DNA from: Synechococcus sp. CBW1002
Lineage (GTDB): Bacteria > Cyanobacteriota > Cyanobacteriia > PCC-6307 > Cyanobiaceae
Assembly: GCF_015840915.1 (NCBI RefSeq)
Contig: NZ_CP060398.1
Span: 3,224,001 to 3,288,000 of the forward strand
Direction of reading: 5' to 3'
Length of the DNA stretch: 64,000 nt
The notes beneath the pieces are model-generated. The model was not told the DNA's origin. It did not search any database and saw nothing but the letters and a program-made list of their open reading frames with translations. The position numbers and the translations under genes were made by a program. Below are positions 62,789 to 64,000 of this stretch, piece by piece; position 1 is the first letter of the stretch; every line of letters begins with the position of its first letter.

Positions 62789-63319
62789 TCAGGCGTTGAG
62801 ATCCTTGACCATGGACTTGAACGGATCGATCGATCCGGGCTTGCCCTGCTGACGGGTGATCGCCGGTTGGTCGTTGGCGTCGGTGTCGTTCTGCTTCCTG
62901 GCGGCAGCGGCCCCACCCGGGACGTTCACCCCGGTCACGGCCGAGCCCTTGAGCCGCTGCTCCAGCTCAGCGGCGGACATCTGCTTGGCAAAGGTCTTCT
63001 TGACCGGCTTGGGCACACCGCCGGTGAGATTCATCTCAGCGCTGGCGGAAGCCATGCCGGGGAGTCCTTCCGAGGCCCGTTCCAGACGCGCCTCCATCGA
63101 GGCCACCTCCTGCACCATCTCCTTGTTGCCGGGGTTATCAGCCGTACCCGGGAAGGTATGGCGAATCGTGTTGGAGCGCCGCATGAAGTTCACATCCCCC
63201 ATGCTGGTGGAGGCGTCTGGCTCCAGGAAGAACGCTTCGGCTTCCTTCTTGGGTTTGGAGGCCGGCTTCGAGGCCGCCGCAGCGTTACGGGAACCGAGCA
63301 GACGATCGAAGAGGCCCAT
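62789..63319 (-). CDS. Unknown conserved-looking soluble protein
   Basis: The 176-residue protein has a basic N-terminus (MGLFDRLLGSRNAAAASKPA), a motif-like centre (FFLEPDASTSMGDVNFMRRS, NTIRHTFPG) and a helical middle. The C-terminus is Pro/Ala-rich and ends SMVKDLNA. The centre looks conserved, with an aromatic and Arg-rich surface. I do not recognise a function. Confidence 0.65.
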   Translation of the reverse strand: MGLFDRLLGSRNAAAASKPASKPKKEAEAFFLEPDASTSMGDVNFMRRSNTIRHTFPGTADNPGNKEMVQEVASMEARLERASEGLPGMASASAEMNLTGGVPKPVKKTFAKQMSAAELEQRLKGSAVTGVNVPGGAAAARKQNDTDANDQPAITRQQGKPGSIDPFKSMVKDLNA

Positions 63320-63347
63320 CGGCGTTGAAGAAAGGCGTCAACTGAGC

Positions 63348-64000
63348 CTAGCGGCCCCGCAGCTCCAACCCATGGGTATCGGTACCACAACTCTGCAAAA
63401 GGCCACGTTCAGCCAGAGCGCCGGCGATTGCTTCGCACACCAGCGGTGTCGGCGCCCAGCAACCCTGCATGGCGTAGTCGTACCAGGCTTCGGCCCCGTC
63501 AAACCCCTGGGCGGCGGCGGCCGTCAGCAGACGCTGGTGGCTCAGGCGATAGCGGGCCGGATGGGCCAGCAAGGCCAGGCCTCCAGCGGCGCGGATGGCC
63601 GCCACCACGGCCTCGGAGCGAAGCGCCGGTCCCACCACCGCCTCGCCGCGCAGGTAGATCGCCAGGGCGGGATGGTCAGGGTTGAAGCCCAGGGCCAGCA
63701 CATGCACCAGACAACCCTCCAGCAGGCAGCTGATTTCGACACCACTCCAGAGGGTGGGAACGGTCACCCCTTCAGACGCCAGTTCATTCAGGGCCGCCTG
63801 CACCTGCGGACAGGCCGCCATGGAGTGGTGATCCGTCACCGCGAAATGTTCCAGACCGATCGCAGCGGCCTGGCGGGCCAGCTCGCGGGGATGCAGGCTG
63901 CCGTCGCTGCAGGTGGTGTGGCAATGGAAATTGAGCCGACCCGGGCAGCTGTCTGCCGAGACTGTTCGGAGCACCCTGGCCAGAGGGTGGTTGGCCGCCT
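63348..64000 (-). CDS. PHP-domain phosphoesterase, 5' end outside window
   Basis: The frame is open to the window edge, and the sequence before the first start (HPLARVLRTVSADSCPG) looks like protein, so the start lies beyond 64000. Metal-site motifs are NFHCHTTCSDGSL (H-x-H and D), AVTDHH, ALLAHPARY and SCGTDTHG. PHP proteins of this size are metal-dependent phosphatases or nucleases of unknown substrate. Confidence 0.9.
   Translation of the reverse strand, partial: AANHPLARVLRTVSADSCPGRLNFHCHTTCSDGSLHPRELARQAAAIGLEHFAVTDHHSMAACPQVQAALNELASEGVTVPTLWSGVEISCLLEGCLVHVLALGFNPDHPALAIYLRGEAVVGPALRSEAVVAAIRAAGGLALLAHPARYRLSHQRLLTAAAAQGFDGAEAWYDYAMQGCWAPTPLVCEAIAGALAERGLLQSCGTDTHGLELRGR

Noticed and set aside
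1-64000. CRISPR array, rRNA operon, complete prophage
   Set aside because: No regularly spaced repeats, rRNA sequence, or phage structural genes were seen.

Overview
The window looks like a piece of a high-GC unicellular cyanobacterium of the Synechococcus/Cyanobium type. The pointers are an allophycocyanin alpha-B gene (apcD), a PxcA/CemA proton-extrusion protein, a TPM-domain (Psb32-like) protein, a cytochrome b6f cofactor-assembly (CCB) protein, CobN and B12-dependent MetH, and a tightly packed GC-rich core. No rRNA, CRISPR array or complete prophage was seen.

Region 1 (1-3548) holds an efflux membrane-fusion protein cut by the window start. A PadR-type regulator is divergent from it, with two phased palindromes between them. 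A SelO/YdiU gene follows.

Region 2 (about 3.6-24.2 kb) is an accessory region that ends at a tRNA-Met(CAU) gene. It contains decayed genes (a COG4637-like ATPase, a DUF3427 fragment, DUF6880, a cut GGCT-like gene, a cut tyrosine recombinase and transposase remnants). It has three IS elements: IS110, IS3 with a -1 frameshift signal, and IS630 with TA target duplication. It also has six toxin-antitoxin modules (two MntA/HepT, four VapBC-like, one of them frameshifted) plus an apparent Phd-type antitoxin remnant. Among these lies an unrecognised two-gene membrane-protein unit (18055-19270) whose first gene has a truncated near-identical copy at 16961. A small gene at 19415 also has a decayed copy at about 21.04-21.2 kb. 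The recombinase remnant sits near the 3' side of tRNA-Met, so the region reads as a decaying island built by successive insertions.

Region 3 (24.3-64 kb) is compact core genome. In order it carries an M23/LysM peptidase, trmL, cobU, pxcA, a TPM protein, a TerB-like protein, a CCB protein, lptC-metG, a TerB/Mo-nitro_C protein, an FAD oxidoreductase, RNase II/R-rpsR-rpmG, pheT, rlmD and apcD. A 1.3 kb hairpin-rich stretch without a convincing gene comes next. Then follow an RHH-plus-J-domain protein, a DUF3370 secreted protein, a SigF-like sigma factor, Ap4A phosphorylase, a SpoIID protein, PhzF, gpsA, an SDR, DUF2237, small conserved proteins, metH, ilvE, cobN, an unknown protein and a PHP-domain gene cut by the window end. 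CobU and CobN (corrinoid synthesis) and MetH (corrinoid use) are three B12-linked genes within 37 kb.

The items most worth a second look are the toxin-antitoxin-rich island with its unknown membrane pair, the structured noncoding stretch after apcD, the RHH-J-domain protein, and the candidate bridge-RNA region of the IS110 element. All calls come from reading the sequence; no database search was run.
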